Source: Cladorrhinum sp. PSN259 (taxonomy: Eukaryota; Ascomycota; Sordariomycetes; Sordariales; Podosporaceae). From it: a stretch of 64,000 nucleotides of DNA. Both the position numbers and the translations under genes were made by a program. The stretch is taken from assembly GCA_033725935.1 (NCBI GenBank), contig MU867075.1, positions 248,001 through 312,000 of the forward strand, read 5' to 3'. Below are positions 54,459-64,000 of this stretch, piece by piece. A model generated the notes under the pieces. It saw nothing but the letters and a program-made list of their open reading frames with translations. It was not told where the DNA came from and searched no databases. How positions within the stretch are numbered: position 1 is the first letter of the stretch; the number at the start of each line of letters is the position of its first letter.

Positions 54459-56558
54459 GGCTGGGGACTGAATCAAATGTCTACTGCTTGTTTGACTGTG
54501 ACGTCGAGTTCTAGGTGTAGCGGAGGGATTGTTGGAAGAATATGAATATGATACCGAATGTTTGGCAATACGGAGCCTTTGCGCCTGAAGCTCCAAGCTT
54601 TGGGGAGCTGGAAGCTCAAACACTCCTTCTCCTGTCTGCAATCGCAATGGACCCACCAATGACCCCGCCACTTAGTGACCCACTTCTGACAACCTGCATG
54701 CTGCAACAATTAACAGATTCTGCCCGTCTTCACCGTTATAATTTCCAAGCCAGTCTGACAACTTCACCTCAACAGATGCAAACAGATGATAACTGACAAC
54801 GCCTATGGAAAGAGCTCCTCAATTTTAGTCTATCAGAATATGTCGGATCCAATTTTTTAAATTTTTTTTAAATAAATAAATAAATCTGACTCAGTGGACC
54901 TGTTTCAAGAGTATCTCACCTACCAACAGAGCAAGCACCCTGTAAGTAAACAAAAACAAGATCCTGGTAGTGATAGGATAGCGGCAGTGTCAGGTAATCG
55001 GGAGCTGGCATCTTACCGAAGTTTAAATCAAACTCTCCACCATCTTCAACATTGTTTGGGGGGAAGATGGCTTGAGGGATAGAAGTGCGGCTGGGACAGA
55101 CGTGGTTGAACCCAATGAGTACTATAGCTATGAATATGTTGGTTTTCAAAACAGGCAGGCGAGGAGATGTAGGTAAAGCAACCCTGGCAATGCCGATAGA
55201 TTCAAACTATCTATTGAGAGCCTGGGAAGGACTTATCCGCTCATACAAACATTTCAATGTTGGGCCCAAGGCATCGGGTGCTACATTTCCAGGAGCCAAC
55301 ATCATTACCCTTAAACAAAACCGAACAACTTGGATGTAATGGAAGCATAGCCTGGACTTGTGTGTAGTGATGGTAATGCACGTGGGACCCCAAACAGTTA
55401 CTGATATCGTCCAACTGCCGCTTCAAGAGAAGCATAGCCAATATGCTAAGACATACAAGGTACGCGGCAGGTAGGCAACCGCTATCCAGTCAACAAGTAG
55501 CCAACTGGTGAACAGTGGCACATTGTGTTAGAATAATACCCAGAAGTCAAAAGAATTTCGCTGAGACTGGTTATCCTATTTACAAATCAAGCATAGCAAC
55601 CTTTCTCGGCCGGTCAACACTTTGGAAAAAGCGATCCCTTGCAGGCAGAGAATCAGTGTGCAGTCAGCAGCACCATCAAGGTGCTCTAAACACACAGAAC
55701 GCACCGGAACATGAAGCGGATCCTCTCCCCATCGTTGACGAATATCTTCTCTTTCTACTGGCTTCCGGTTGCTGCCGTCGTCTTGGCGGTGATGGCAAGA
55801 GGGGAGCACCTTCCTTCTTCTTTTAGAGGCATAAATTGGAAACTCTCGACAACAAATCCCCCCAAAACCTTTTCTTTCCCAACTTCCAATTCTCCAGAAT
55901 TTCAACCACAGCAACCTGGAATCTTCTCTAGCTTGAGTCGCCATCCCGATCTCGAGGCTCAGGATCTAGACAGCTAATACCTTCCTAGCTACCAGGTAAC
56001 TTGACAAGTCTGCCACCTTAGTAAGTATCTACTCACGTCAGGTCTCCCCGTTGTCAACACCCCTTCCCATACATATCAATTATTCCGGGCAACCAAGTGG
56101 TAGCTCAAGGAACGTTTTCCACGACTTCAATCATCGGCTCGACATCCATGATCGAGAGCAAGTCCGCCTTATCGAGCCTGTGTCTCAAGTTGAGCTCTCC
56201 ATCCCAACACAGTTGAGTGTTTGCCAACAACGATTGCACCTTCCCTTTCATCTTCTCCCACAAACCTGCCCCATCATTCCCGTCAGTCAAACATCCCCCC
56301 ACCCCCAGTTCATAACGACTTCCACGGCGACTTCCCTCGGCCAACCAGGTATACAAACCTTTCGGTTGGTCCGGTTACCTACTTCTACTTTAATTTCAAC
56401 TCCACGATCTCTCATTTCTCATCATCGATTATTTGGTTGGTAGTCTTCAACTTCCATCTGTCATATTTCATCTTGTCTTTAGTTCGCTAGAGATTGCCTT
56501 GAGTGATTGACTAACATCATCTTCAGGCGAACCTAGTTTCGCGTAATCGCTTCCCACA
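54459..56558. other. Long divergent intergenic region, roadblock (-) and DEAD-box (+)
   Basis: 2.1 kb without a recognisable gene. It includes an AT-rich stretch with aaat units (about 54856-54885). From about 56040 the sequence becomes C/T-rich, as expected for the leader of a highly expressed helicase gene; an intron in that leader is possible but not proven. Confidence 0.5.
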
Positions 56559-58550
56559 ATGTCGTCCTACGACAATAACAACTGGCAAACCGCCGGCAAT
56601 TCCAAGCCTGACAACGACTCAGGTGCTTTCAGCACTGCTGAGATGAGCGCCGCTATCAACGATACCAGCAATGGCATCGAGGCTCAGAACCCCGCCGATA
56701 CGACCACTGCCAGCTATGCTGCCGCCAAGGATGGCTGGGCGAAGCCCGAGGCCTACAAGTATGATGAGCTTGCCAACGATGCCGACCACGACTGGGAGGG
56801 AAATGCCCGTGTGTATGAGTTCGAGGGTGAGATTGGTGACGTTGGTCCGGAGTTCCCTGACTTGGAGCTTCAGCTCTTTGGAGACTCCACGATTCGCAAG
56901 TCTGAGGGCATCGATTTCTCGAAGTAAGTTCCTCATTTAACCTTCAAACCGCCTAATAACTAATACCGTCTTAGTATCACCTCCTTGGAGCTCTACCAGG
57001 AGGGCCCAGTCCGCGTTGATCCCATCCCTGCCGACTTCGAGCAAGCTGGTCTTCACCCGGTCATGCTGAAGAATGTGCAGCTGTGCGGGTACACGATCCC
57101 GACTCCCATCCAGCGTTACTGCCTCCCGGCAATTCGCCAGGGCTATGACGTTGTCGCGGTCGCTCAGACTGGTCAGTACAGGATCTAAATCAGAGTTCAA
57201 GTTGATTAATCGCTAACATTGGTCTCAGGTTCCGGCAAGACTGCCGCCTACTTGATCCCCATCATCAACAAGCTGATGGGCAAGGCGAAAAAGCTCGCAG
57301 CTCCTCGTCCCAATCCTGCCACCTACAAGGAGGGAATTGATCCGCCTGCCCGTGCTGAGCCTCTTGTCTGCATCGTTGTTCCCAGCCGTGAGCTAGCTGT
57401 CCAGGTTTTCAACGAAGCCCGCAAGTTCTGCTACCGTACCATGCTCCGCCCTTGTGTGGTCTATGGTGGTGGCCCTTATCGTGAGCAGATGCGTCAGCTT
57501 CAGCGTGGCTGCGACGTCCTGGTCGCCACCCCCGGTCGTCTCAAGCATTTCATGGACGATCCCACCGTTCTAACGTTCCGGCGTCTGCGCTACATGGTCA
57601 TTGACGAAGCTGATGAAATGCTCCAGGAGGACTGGAAGGATGAGCTCGACCAGATCATGTCTGGTGGTGGTAAGTGTCACTTATCTCATAGAAATTCCAG
57701 GCAACCACAATTCTAACCTTCATGAATAGAACAGGAAGAGGGCAACATCAACTATATGCTCTTCTCTGCCACTTTCCCCAAGGCTGCTCGCGAACTGGCC
57801 AAGACTCACATGGCCGAGACGCACCTCCAGCTTCGTGTTGGTCGTGCCGGCAGCACGCACCAGAACATCAAGCAGGTCATCGTCTTCACTGACCCGTCTC
57901 GGAAGAAGCAAGCTCTTGTCGACCTTTTGAACTCGCTGCCCCCCACCCGCACTATCATCTTCGTCAACAGCAAGCGTGCCTGCGACGAGCTTGATGATCT
58001 TCTATTCAACCTCCAATTCCCATGTGTCTCCATTCATGCGGATCGTACTCAGAAAGAGCGTGAGGCATCTCTTCGTGGCTTCCGGTCAGGAAAGACTCCG
58101 ATCCTGATCACCACTGCCCTTAACGCCCGTGGTATTGACGTCCGCAACGTCATGCACGTTATTAACTACGAGCTGCCCGCTCTTGACTATGGTGGAATTG
58201 AGGAGTACGTTCATCGCATCGGTCGCACTGGCCGTATTGGTCATCGTGGCCTTGCCACCTCCTTCTACTCTGAGCGTGATGAACCGCTTGCCTCGGTTCT
58301 CACCCGTACCTTGCTCGAGACGAAGCAGGAAATCCCCGATTTCCTCATGGAGTACATGCCTGAGGACGTTGAGAACTTGAAGTTCGAGGCTGACTCAGAC
58401 TTCGAGGAGGATGGTGGTGCCGATGATGCCGGTGGTGGCGCCTGGGGCAATGGCGGTGATGACACTGATGATGCTGTTGGCGGTGCCTGGGGCAATGGCG
58501 GCGATGCTGCTGCGAAGCCCGAGCCCGTTGATGAAAACGGCGGTTGGTAA
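56559..58550 (+). CDS. DEAD-box ATP-dependent RNA helicase (Ded1/Vasa-like)
   Basis: RNA-unwinding ATPase, probably in translation or mRNP remodelling. Exons 56559-56923, 56975-57171, 57229-57669 and 57730-58550 give 607 residues. The N terminus is acidic and Asn-rich (MSSYDNNNWQTAG). The Q motif is GYTIPTPIQRYCLP and motif I is AQTGSGKT, created across the second intron. Further motifs are PSRELAVQ (Ia), TPGRL (Ib), IDEADEML (II), FSATFP (III), VNSKRACDEL (IV), ARGIDV (V) and HRIGRTGRIG (VI). All catalytic motifs are intact. The C-terminal tail is acidic and carries GAWGNGGD twice and ends in GGW. The sequence is Ded1/Vasa-related but lacks the RGG repeats of true Ded1, so it may be a separate Pezizomycotina paralogue. 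Convergent with the acetyl-CoA transporter gene. Confidence 0.93.
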
Positions 58551-59237
58551 ATCAGTTGCCTGAACCAACTTCAAGCAGAAGTAAACCACCTCGAGCACAC
58601 CTCCTTCTCACTGGCAAAGCGTCCATATAAAGCTGGGCGAAATCAACAATGGGTTGCCGAAGATGCTTGCTTCTCTGCCTCGGAGTTTTTCTTAGCTATC
58701 TAACTTTATTCTTTGGTGGAAAGTTTTCTAAGTCTCTCAAGATTGGGTCTGCTCATGCTCTTCTGGGAGCGACTAGGAGAATTAAACCAATAGTCATGAG
58801 CAACAAGAATTTGATCGATCTTGAAGCTTTTGGGTTGAGGTTTAGTGCCTTTCTACGAGTAGTGCGATTAGTCAGGGTCAGATAGGGTTTGACAGGAAAA
58901 GCTGAGAATAAACTCGTATCTAAATTAAATCACTGCGTCCATGATCATATGTGTTTGTGTTGCGTGATTAAACTATTTTAATTTCCATGGCATCCATCAT
59001 GACCGTTTCATCTGTGCGTGTACTCCAATCTGAACCTCGAGCATCCAAAGGCCATTCCGATTACGGGTGAAAAAGAGATGCTCAATGGTTAGATGTAGTT
59101 TTTGATCTACGCTATGTACAAATATTTCCTTAGGTCGCCTTTCATACAATCAAGTATTCCCGTATGACGTTTAAAACTAACCAAGTAGGCCTCTGTATGC
59201 TTCCTGATATTTATGAATCAATTGACTGGTTTCACAA
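58551..59237. other. Convergent 3' spacer between DEAD-box and acetyl-CoA transporter genes
   Basis: 3' flanks only; nothing else seen. Confidence 0.55.
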
Positions 59238-60986
59238 TCAGTGCTTTGAGGAAGCAGAGGGTGATGAGGACAACCGCCAGGCTCGGAGAGGCAGAGCTTG
59301 GAGTTGCAAGACCTTGGGCCGGATAAAGAGGAGGAAGGTGACGGCGCCAATGAAGACGCAAATGGTGTTGACGGTGTAGTACCCGTCCCGCTGGACCTCA
59401 CAGATGCCTCCCAAAGCCAAGCAGCGTTCCTTGTCTGCCTGAATCGCGCAGCTGAACGGTTGGGAAAACGTGGCTTGTTTCTTTGCTGATGATGACGGGT
59501 CAGGCAAGCAGGTAGCACTCGTGAGGGCGTCGACCATCCTGAGGACAAAGAATCGGGGGAATGTCCCTCCCAAATTGCAGACTGTGGCTAGGAGGGTCAT
59601 ATATGTGCCTCCGATGACTGGGTCTGCAATCTTGGCATGGAAGGCGGCGACGGCGACGAACATGATTGTGTTTGTGAATGTAGAAAAGACGTGCTGGAGG
59701 ATGACGGTGAGCAGGTACCAGGATGTTACGCCTCCGGTGGGGAAGATGGTGACGGTGAACTGGGCTACGAGGGCGGCTACCAGACGGCCCATGAAGCCCC
59801 AGCACCAGAGACGCATGGGCGTGAACTGCTGAGACCATTTTCCTGCATAGTAGCCCAGGCCGATCTCAAAGGGGAAGTCGATCAACACTGTAAGTGCCAT
59901 GTTTTCCGTGCCGAAGCCCTTGTCGAGGAGCTTAAGGCTCGTTACGCCGTCATTGGCTTGGAAGCCAATCTTGGCGATCAAGTGGACGAGGATGATGGTT
60001 TGGATGTTCTTGAGTTTGAGAACTCCCCACATGATCTTGTATACATCCCAAATGCCGTCCTCGTTCTTGGTACGGTCCTCACGCTTCCAGAGGGCGAGAC
60101 CGATTGTTACAGCGATATATGCCCATCCCCAGAAAGTGAGGTAACCTCCGAGGTTCATGAGACCATAGTCGAGGGGTTCAGTGCGAAACCAGCGGTTGGC
60201 GAAGTCTTTGGAGTAGAAGGCCAAGAAGACGGTGTATGACATGAATTGACCTCCTGTGAGACCGACAGTTTGTGCAGTTGAGGCGTAGGACAGGTTCGCG
60301 GGAGAAAGGAGAGTGAGAGCCCAGCCGTCGACTGCGATATCTTGCGTAGCGCACATGAGGACCAAGAAGAACCACCAGCCCGTGAACCCCCAGACTGTTG
60401 GACCACCAGGCTTGCCAGTTGTCGCCATCAACTCTTCGACCCTGGATCCTAGGTAGAGCATGCCTATTCCCGAGAGCAGCTGGATGGGCAGAATCCAGCT
60501 CTTTCTTCGGCCAACCTTGGGACTCCACATTGCGTCAACAATGGGAGACCAGAAAAGCTTGAGCGAGTAGGGGTATGATGCTAAGCTGAAAATACCGATC
60601 TCTCCGTAGGACATGTGGTTCTTTAACAAAAAGGGGACAGATCCCGTGGCTAGACCGAGTGGAATGCCCTGGAGGAAGTATAAGAGGACCAGTAAACCAA
60701 AGTTCTTCCTGTCTTGTACTGGCAGATCGAAGAAGCCATGGCTGATGTTGTTGTTGGCCGACGACTTGTGGTCAGGGTCGTCATCAAGTGTAAAGGTCTC
60801 GCGAGCCATGAGATTGGCGGCTGCAGCTTCGGTGGAGGTCTCTGAGGGTATGTTGCGTCGGAAGACTTCGACGTTGGAGTTCATCTTGGAGTGGCCGTTA
60901 CTTTTCTTCCCTATTCCGGCTTCTTGAGGTCCGGGGGAGCCGCTCTTGGACGTCGGCGATTTGGCGCGACGGGACCGGGTACCCAT
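59238..60986 (-). CDS. Acetyl-coenzyme A transporter (SLC33A1/AT-1 family)
   Basis: Multi-pass membrane carrier that in animals moves acetyl-CoA into the ER lumen for protein and glycan acetylation. Single exon, 582 residues. A basic, Ser-rich cytosolic N terminus of about 95 residues is followed by roughly 11-12 hydrophobic helices. The first is LLVLLYFLQGIPLGLATGSVPFLL, a family signature. Others are SLKLFWSPIVDAMW, MCATQDIAVDGWALTLL, the NDGVTSLKLLDKG loop and VCNLGGTFPRFFVLRMVDALT. A Cys-containing lumenal loop (CAIQADKERCLALGGICEV) precedes the last helix. Length agrees with the family. Divergent from the CENP-O gene. Confidence 0.93.
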   Translation of the reverse strand: MGTRSRRAKSPTSKSGSPGPQEAGIGKKSNGHSKMNSNVEVFRRNIPSETSTEAAAANLMARETFTLDDDPDHKSSANNNISHGFFDLPVQDRKNFGLLVLLYFLQGIPLGLATGSVPFLLKNHMSYGEIGIFSLASYPYSLKLFWSPIVDAMWSPKVGRRKSWILPIQLLSGIGMLYLGSRVEELMATTGKPGGPTVWGFTGWWFFLVLMCATQDIAVDGWALTLLSPANLSYASTAQTVGLTGGQFMSYTVFLAFYSKDFANRWFRTEPLDYGLMNLGGYLTFWGWAYIAVTIGLALWKREDRTKNEDGIWDVYKIMWGVLKLKNIQTIILVHLIAKIGFQANDGVTSLKLLDKGFGTENMALTVLIDFPFEIGLGYYAGKWSQQFTPMRLWCWGFMGRLVAALVAQFTVTIFPTGGVTSWYLLTVILQHVFSTFTNTIMFVAVAAFHAKIADPVIGGTYMTLLATVCNLGGTFPRFFVLRMVDALTSATCLPDPSSSAKKQATFSQPFSCAIQADKERCLALGGICEVQRDGYYTVNTICVFIGAVTFLLFIRPKVLQLQALPLRAWRLSSSPSASSKH

Positions 60987-62076
60987 AGGTACTTATTTGG
61001 ATTTCTCTCTAATGTATCTGTGTACGTGATCGGCAGAGTGTTGCGAGGTCTGTGTATTGTTGTGCAGTATCTTTGCGCTGGTTGGAATGGAAGAAAGTGT
61101 CTTGGAGAATGGTGACAAGACTCGCAGAATAGGATCGATCGCGCTCGGTTTTCGAGTGTTGATTCTTTGAAGGATGGAATGATAGGTCAATAGCAGTTGA
61201 AAAGCAAGTGAATGCTCAAAAGCAGTTGAGGGCTAGCCTTCAACGTGGGGGTATCTAAAACGAAGGACGAATGAGTAAGGCACGTAACGAAAGTTGGCCT
61301 CTTCTCGGGATGATTTCCCGAATACCAACAGCCAGAGAGAAACTGTGGAAATTCAAGCCAAGACCACGTTGCACCCGGGCCCGACACCTTGGAAGCCTGG
61401 AAGGCAAACCCTTGAACGGCCCTAGACCGGAGAGGGGAAGCTCCAGGATGGATTGGGGTTGGTCAAACAAGGGGCGGATGGGGTGGTAGATCGTGGGGTA
61501 GCTCCAACTGCAAAGGAAGCTGCTACTGTGGCTTTAAATAGTGGCAAAATGAGAGAACAAATTTTCTGAGATCTAAGTTTTTAAAATGGCATTGTTGAAG
61601 TTATCCATCTTACTCAGCAATCTCATCAAAAATGGAAAAATGGGTTCATGCCAGTTCTGACAAAGAAAGCTTCCAGGTTGTGACGGAGTCTCTACACTAC
61701 ATATAATGATTGGACGATGGAAACGGGCAGGTGTTCGAGAAAGCTTAGGTCTTGCTTCTCCCGCAGGTGATGTTTCGCCAAGCCCTTTTCTAGCGGGTAG
61801 ACCCACTGTGATGCCGCCAAGTTTCGGCCTTTTAAAGAACATCGATGACCAGGGTAGCCTCTCACATCTCATCGCTGTAAACAACAACCTCGCTCACTCA
61901 TTGAACTTTATGAAATTGTATTTTCACAAGCGCCAGTTGAAAAGGCTATCGATCATAATTTAGCACATTGCTATCGCAACACATACGCATTTATCAGAGA
62001 ACTCACCTGGAGAACTCACTCTTCCATATATGTCGTAGTCCTTTGAACGACGCGTCTCACTCTCACGGACCATAAG
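60987..62076. other. Divergent intergenic region, acetyl-CoA transporter and CENP-O
   Basis: About 1.1 kb without a recognisable gene; open frames on both strands are short and overlap each other. Confidence 0.5.
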
Positions 62077-62928
62077 ATGGAATCACCACCCACACTAGAT
62101 GACGAGATCTCAGATCTCCAAGCTAAAAGTCAGTTTACCTTCACTCACTGTCATCTCCTTCTTCAATACTAACTTCGCCCAGTCTCCTCCCTAAAATCCC
62201 AACTCGCCCTCCAAACATCAATCCTCATCGCCGCCCCCTCAACACGTTGCACCCTCCCTCTAGCATCCCAGTCCCCTCTCCTCACACAATCGGATGCTCA
62301 AAAAACCCACAACCTCCAATCCCTCTACCGCGCCTGCGCGAGCATCACCACCTTCCGCGCGCGCGATCCGGATCCCAAAGCGGTAGACAACGGCTCAATC
62401 CTAGGTCTAAGAATCGACGTCGTGTCACGGACTAAATTCCTGAGGCCTTACTACGTACTCCTTAACCGGCCCTTCCCAAACTGCAAGTTCGTAAGGGTGC
62501 ACAGACACACTGTCCCGCCGTGTATACCACTTGGCGGGCTAGCGGCGAGGTATTTGCCGCCGCCGGGGAGTGGGAGTGGCAGTAAGAGGAAGCAGGATCT
62601 AGTGAAGTTTGCAAAGGTTTTGAGGAGGGAGGTTACGAGATATCACCATAGAATTGGGGTGGTGGCGGATTTGAGGAAGTCTGCTGGGGTTGGGAAGGAA
62701 GAGGAAGGAGAGATAGTGGATATTAGTGCCGTTGATGCTGAGGCTAAGCAGATCACGTTTGAGTGGGCTGACGGGAGGACGGGAAGATTGGTGATGGGTG
62801 ATGATGGGGAGGTTGTGAAGCTTGTTGTGGTCGGTGAAGGAGGTAGGGATAGGGAGACGGGGAGGGAGTTGTTGGGGAGTGCGGTAAATGTGGAGGAGGT
62901 TGTGAAGAGGCTGGCAGTTGGGGCTTGA
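62077..62928 (+). CDS. Inner kinetochore protein CENP-O/Mcm21 family
   Basis: CENP-O (yeast Mcm21) belongs to the COMA part of the constitutive centromere-associated network and works at the centromere in chromosome segregation. Exons 62077-62128 and 62183-62928 give 265 residues. The first exon encodes a short acidic and coiled-coil-like start (MESPPTLDDEISDLQAK) that splices in phase to ISSLKSQLALQTSILIAAP. The conserved central part reads LYRACASITTFRARDPDP, ILGLRIDVVSRTKFLRPYYVLLNRPF and RVHRHTVPPCIPLGGLAARYLP, matching the CENP-O domain. The remainder holds a helical piece (FAKVLRREVTRYHHRI) and a Gly/Glu/Val-rich C terminus. Without splicing only the second exon appears, starting from a non-ATG codon. 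Confidence 0.8.
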
Positions 62929-64000
62929 GGGCAGATGGCTGGCGGTAGTGGATAAAATGATGTCGAGTTGCTGGTACGCAAACAGTTATGTTGCGAATAC
63001 TAACTATCGCGGTACATCTGCCCATCTCGAGTATTTTTTCACTCATGCTGACATCATCTACCAGCGGAATTAGATTGACACCTTCGGTTTTGGTTCAGTC
63101 AGTCCAGCCTGAAATGTAACCCTCCCTTTTCCTGTCCGCTGCATCGGTTATTTTACCACCCGCCCACCAACCTCGTATTCTGCGACCCGCACCAAGAGAT
63201 GTATATTAAACCGTAGCAGCCCCGAACGCAGGAACCAGTACAAACTGTGACGGTCATCAACAAACGAGACCGCTTGGCAATCAATTCTACAAACCAAAAA
63301 TACCGAAACATGTCACGACCAACACACGGCTGGCTGGTAGACAGCCTTATCACCCACCACCTCTGTGGTGTGATTGTCCCGAGACGGGAAGCTATACAAC
63401 TTTTTCAAATATGGCTGTCAGTGTCAGCTAATATCTGTGTTTATCCCTTGTCCTGTGTTGTCGAGGTGCGATCCCGTTTTCCTGTCGATTGGGTAAGGCG
63501 AGAGAAAACAGAACACCAGCCGCCCTATGACACCCTTGGGGTATGATTGGGAGGGCGGGACGGATAATATGGGCTTGGGCGAGAAAAGAAAACAAAAGAA
63601 GAAACAATAAAGAGGTTGGGTTCTGGATCATGGTACCGACTACATCGGATGTCATCATTCGAGGTTGGACAAACAGTGAGTACTACATCGTAGGTAGGCT
63701 ATTTCAATCAACAGAATCTTGTGGCGGTTTTTTCTTGTCTGTACTTGTTGTGTATGTGCCTTAACAACACGCATATAATCAGTCTAAACTGGCGACAAAA
63801 GTTTTTCTATGCGTAACAAATTTCCATAATGAAATAAAAAATTGATTACAGCTTTTTGTGTTGCAAGGTACTATGCTTTTCTCTCAACCCAAGGTTAGAA
63901 GGGAAACAACGTTCCAAACAAGCTCGACTAATGAACTAGATACATAATCACACGTGCGATCTCTAAATAATTCCTTTTTTGCTGTTTTGCTGCCTTCCTC
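62929..64000. other. Terminal intergenic sequence
   Basis: The last 1.07 kb has no recognisable coding region. It is probably the 3' flank of the CENP-O gene and the flank of a gene outside the window. Confidence 0.5.

Noticed and set aside
1..64000. CRISPR arrays, insertion sequences, prophage or defence islands, telomeric repeats
   Set aside because: None seen. The gene structures are eukaryotic, and no transposase, reverse transcriptase or telomere-type repeat was recognised.

Overview
This is nuclear DNA of a filamentous ascomycete (Pezizomycotina). The evidence is short introns (about 49-133 nt, one of 514 nt) with GTRNGT-type donors and CTRAY branch sites, pyrimidine-rich leaders, genes on both strands with 0.2-2 kb spacers, and fungus-specific families: a CFEM-GPI protein, an eisosome Pil1/Lsp1 protein, a TOS1 wall protein, a class-III old yellow enzyme and a Pezizomycotina-type E(z)/KMT6. 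A KMT6 gene means this lineage can have Polycomb-type H3K27 methylation. A Sordariomycete or Leotiomycete fits, but I cannot name the species. No transposon, secondary-metabolite cluster, CRISPR or prokaryotic-type system is visible. All start and stop choices use ATG starts and splice-site reasoning; nothing was checked by alignment or RNA data.

Layout. 1-10 kb: ammonium permease (+), a tRNA-like relic (-), a DNA polymerase X with BRCT domain (-), and a MOB2-type NDR-kinase activator (+). 10-20 kb: PRMT1-type arginine methyltransferase with two micro-exons and a GC-AG intron (+), phosphoacetylglucosamine mutase (-), MUS81 nuclease (+), riboflavin synthase (-). 20-32 kb: GT17 glycosyltransferase (+), TOS1 wall protein (+), amidoligase-like protein (-), BTB/POZ protein (-), OYE-type flavin oxidoreductase (+), pyroglutamyl peptidase I (+). 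32-48 kb: CFEM-GPI protein (+), RAD2/XPG nuclease (-), NAA38-like Sm protein (+), Pil1-type eisosome protein (-), KMT6 histone methyltransferase (+). 48-64 kb: a large conserved-looking protein I cannot name (-), roadblock/LC7 dynein light chain (-), Ded1-like DEAD-box helicase (+), acetyl-CoA transporter (-), CENP-O/Mcm21 kinetochore protein (+).

The 23 genes are mostly housekeeping and belong to no single pathway. There are loose themes. Genome maintenance has three members (Pol X, MUS81, RAD2) plus a kinetochore subunit. Protein and chromatin modification has PRMT1, KMT6, NAA38 and an acetyl-CoA transporter. Cell surface and polarity has AGM1 (UDP-GlcNAc supply for chitin), TOS1, CFEM, Pil1, MOB2 and GT17.

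The most unusual signal is directly downstream of the AGM1 stop codon. The same frame stays open for 200 further codons (12519-13121, minus strand), contains no methionine codon, and encodes an acidic, partly ordered-looking peptide. It could be a stop-codon readthrough or alternative-splice extension of AGM1, or a chance product of biased composition. Also notable are stop-free, length-multiple-of-three introns in two genes, a 42-nt minisatellite, and AT-hook-like repeats at the KMT6 C terminus.
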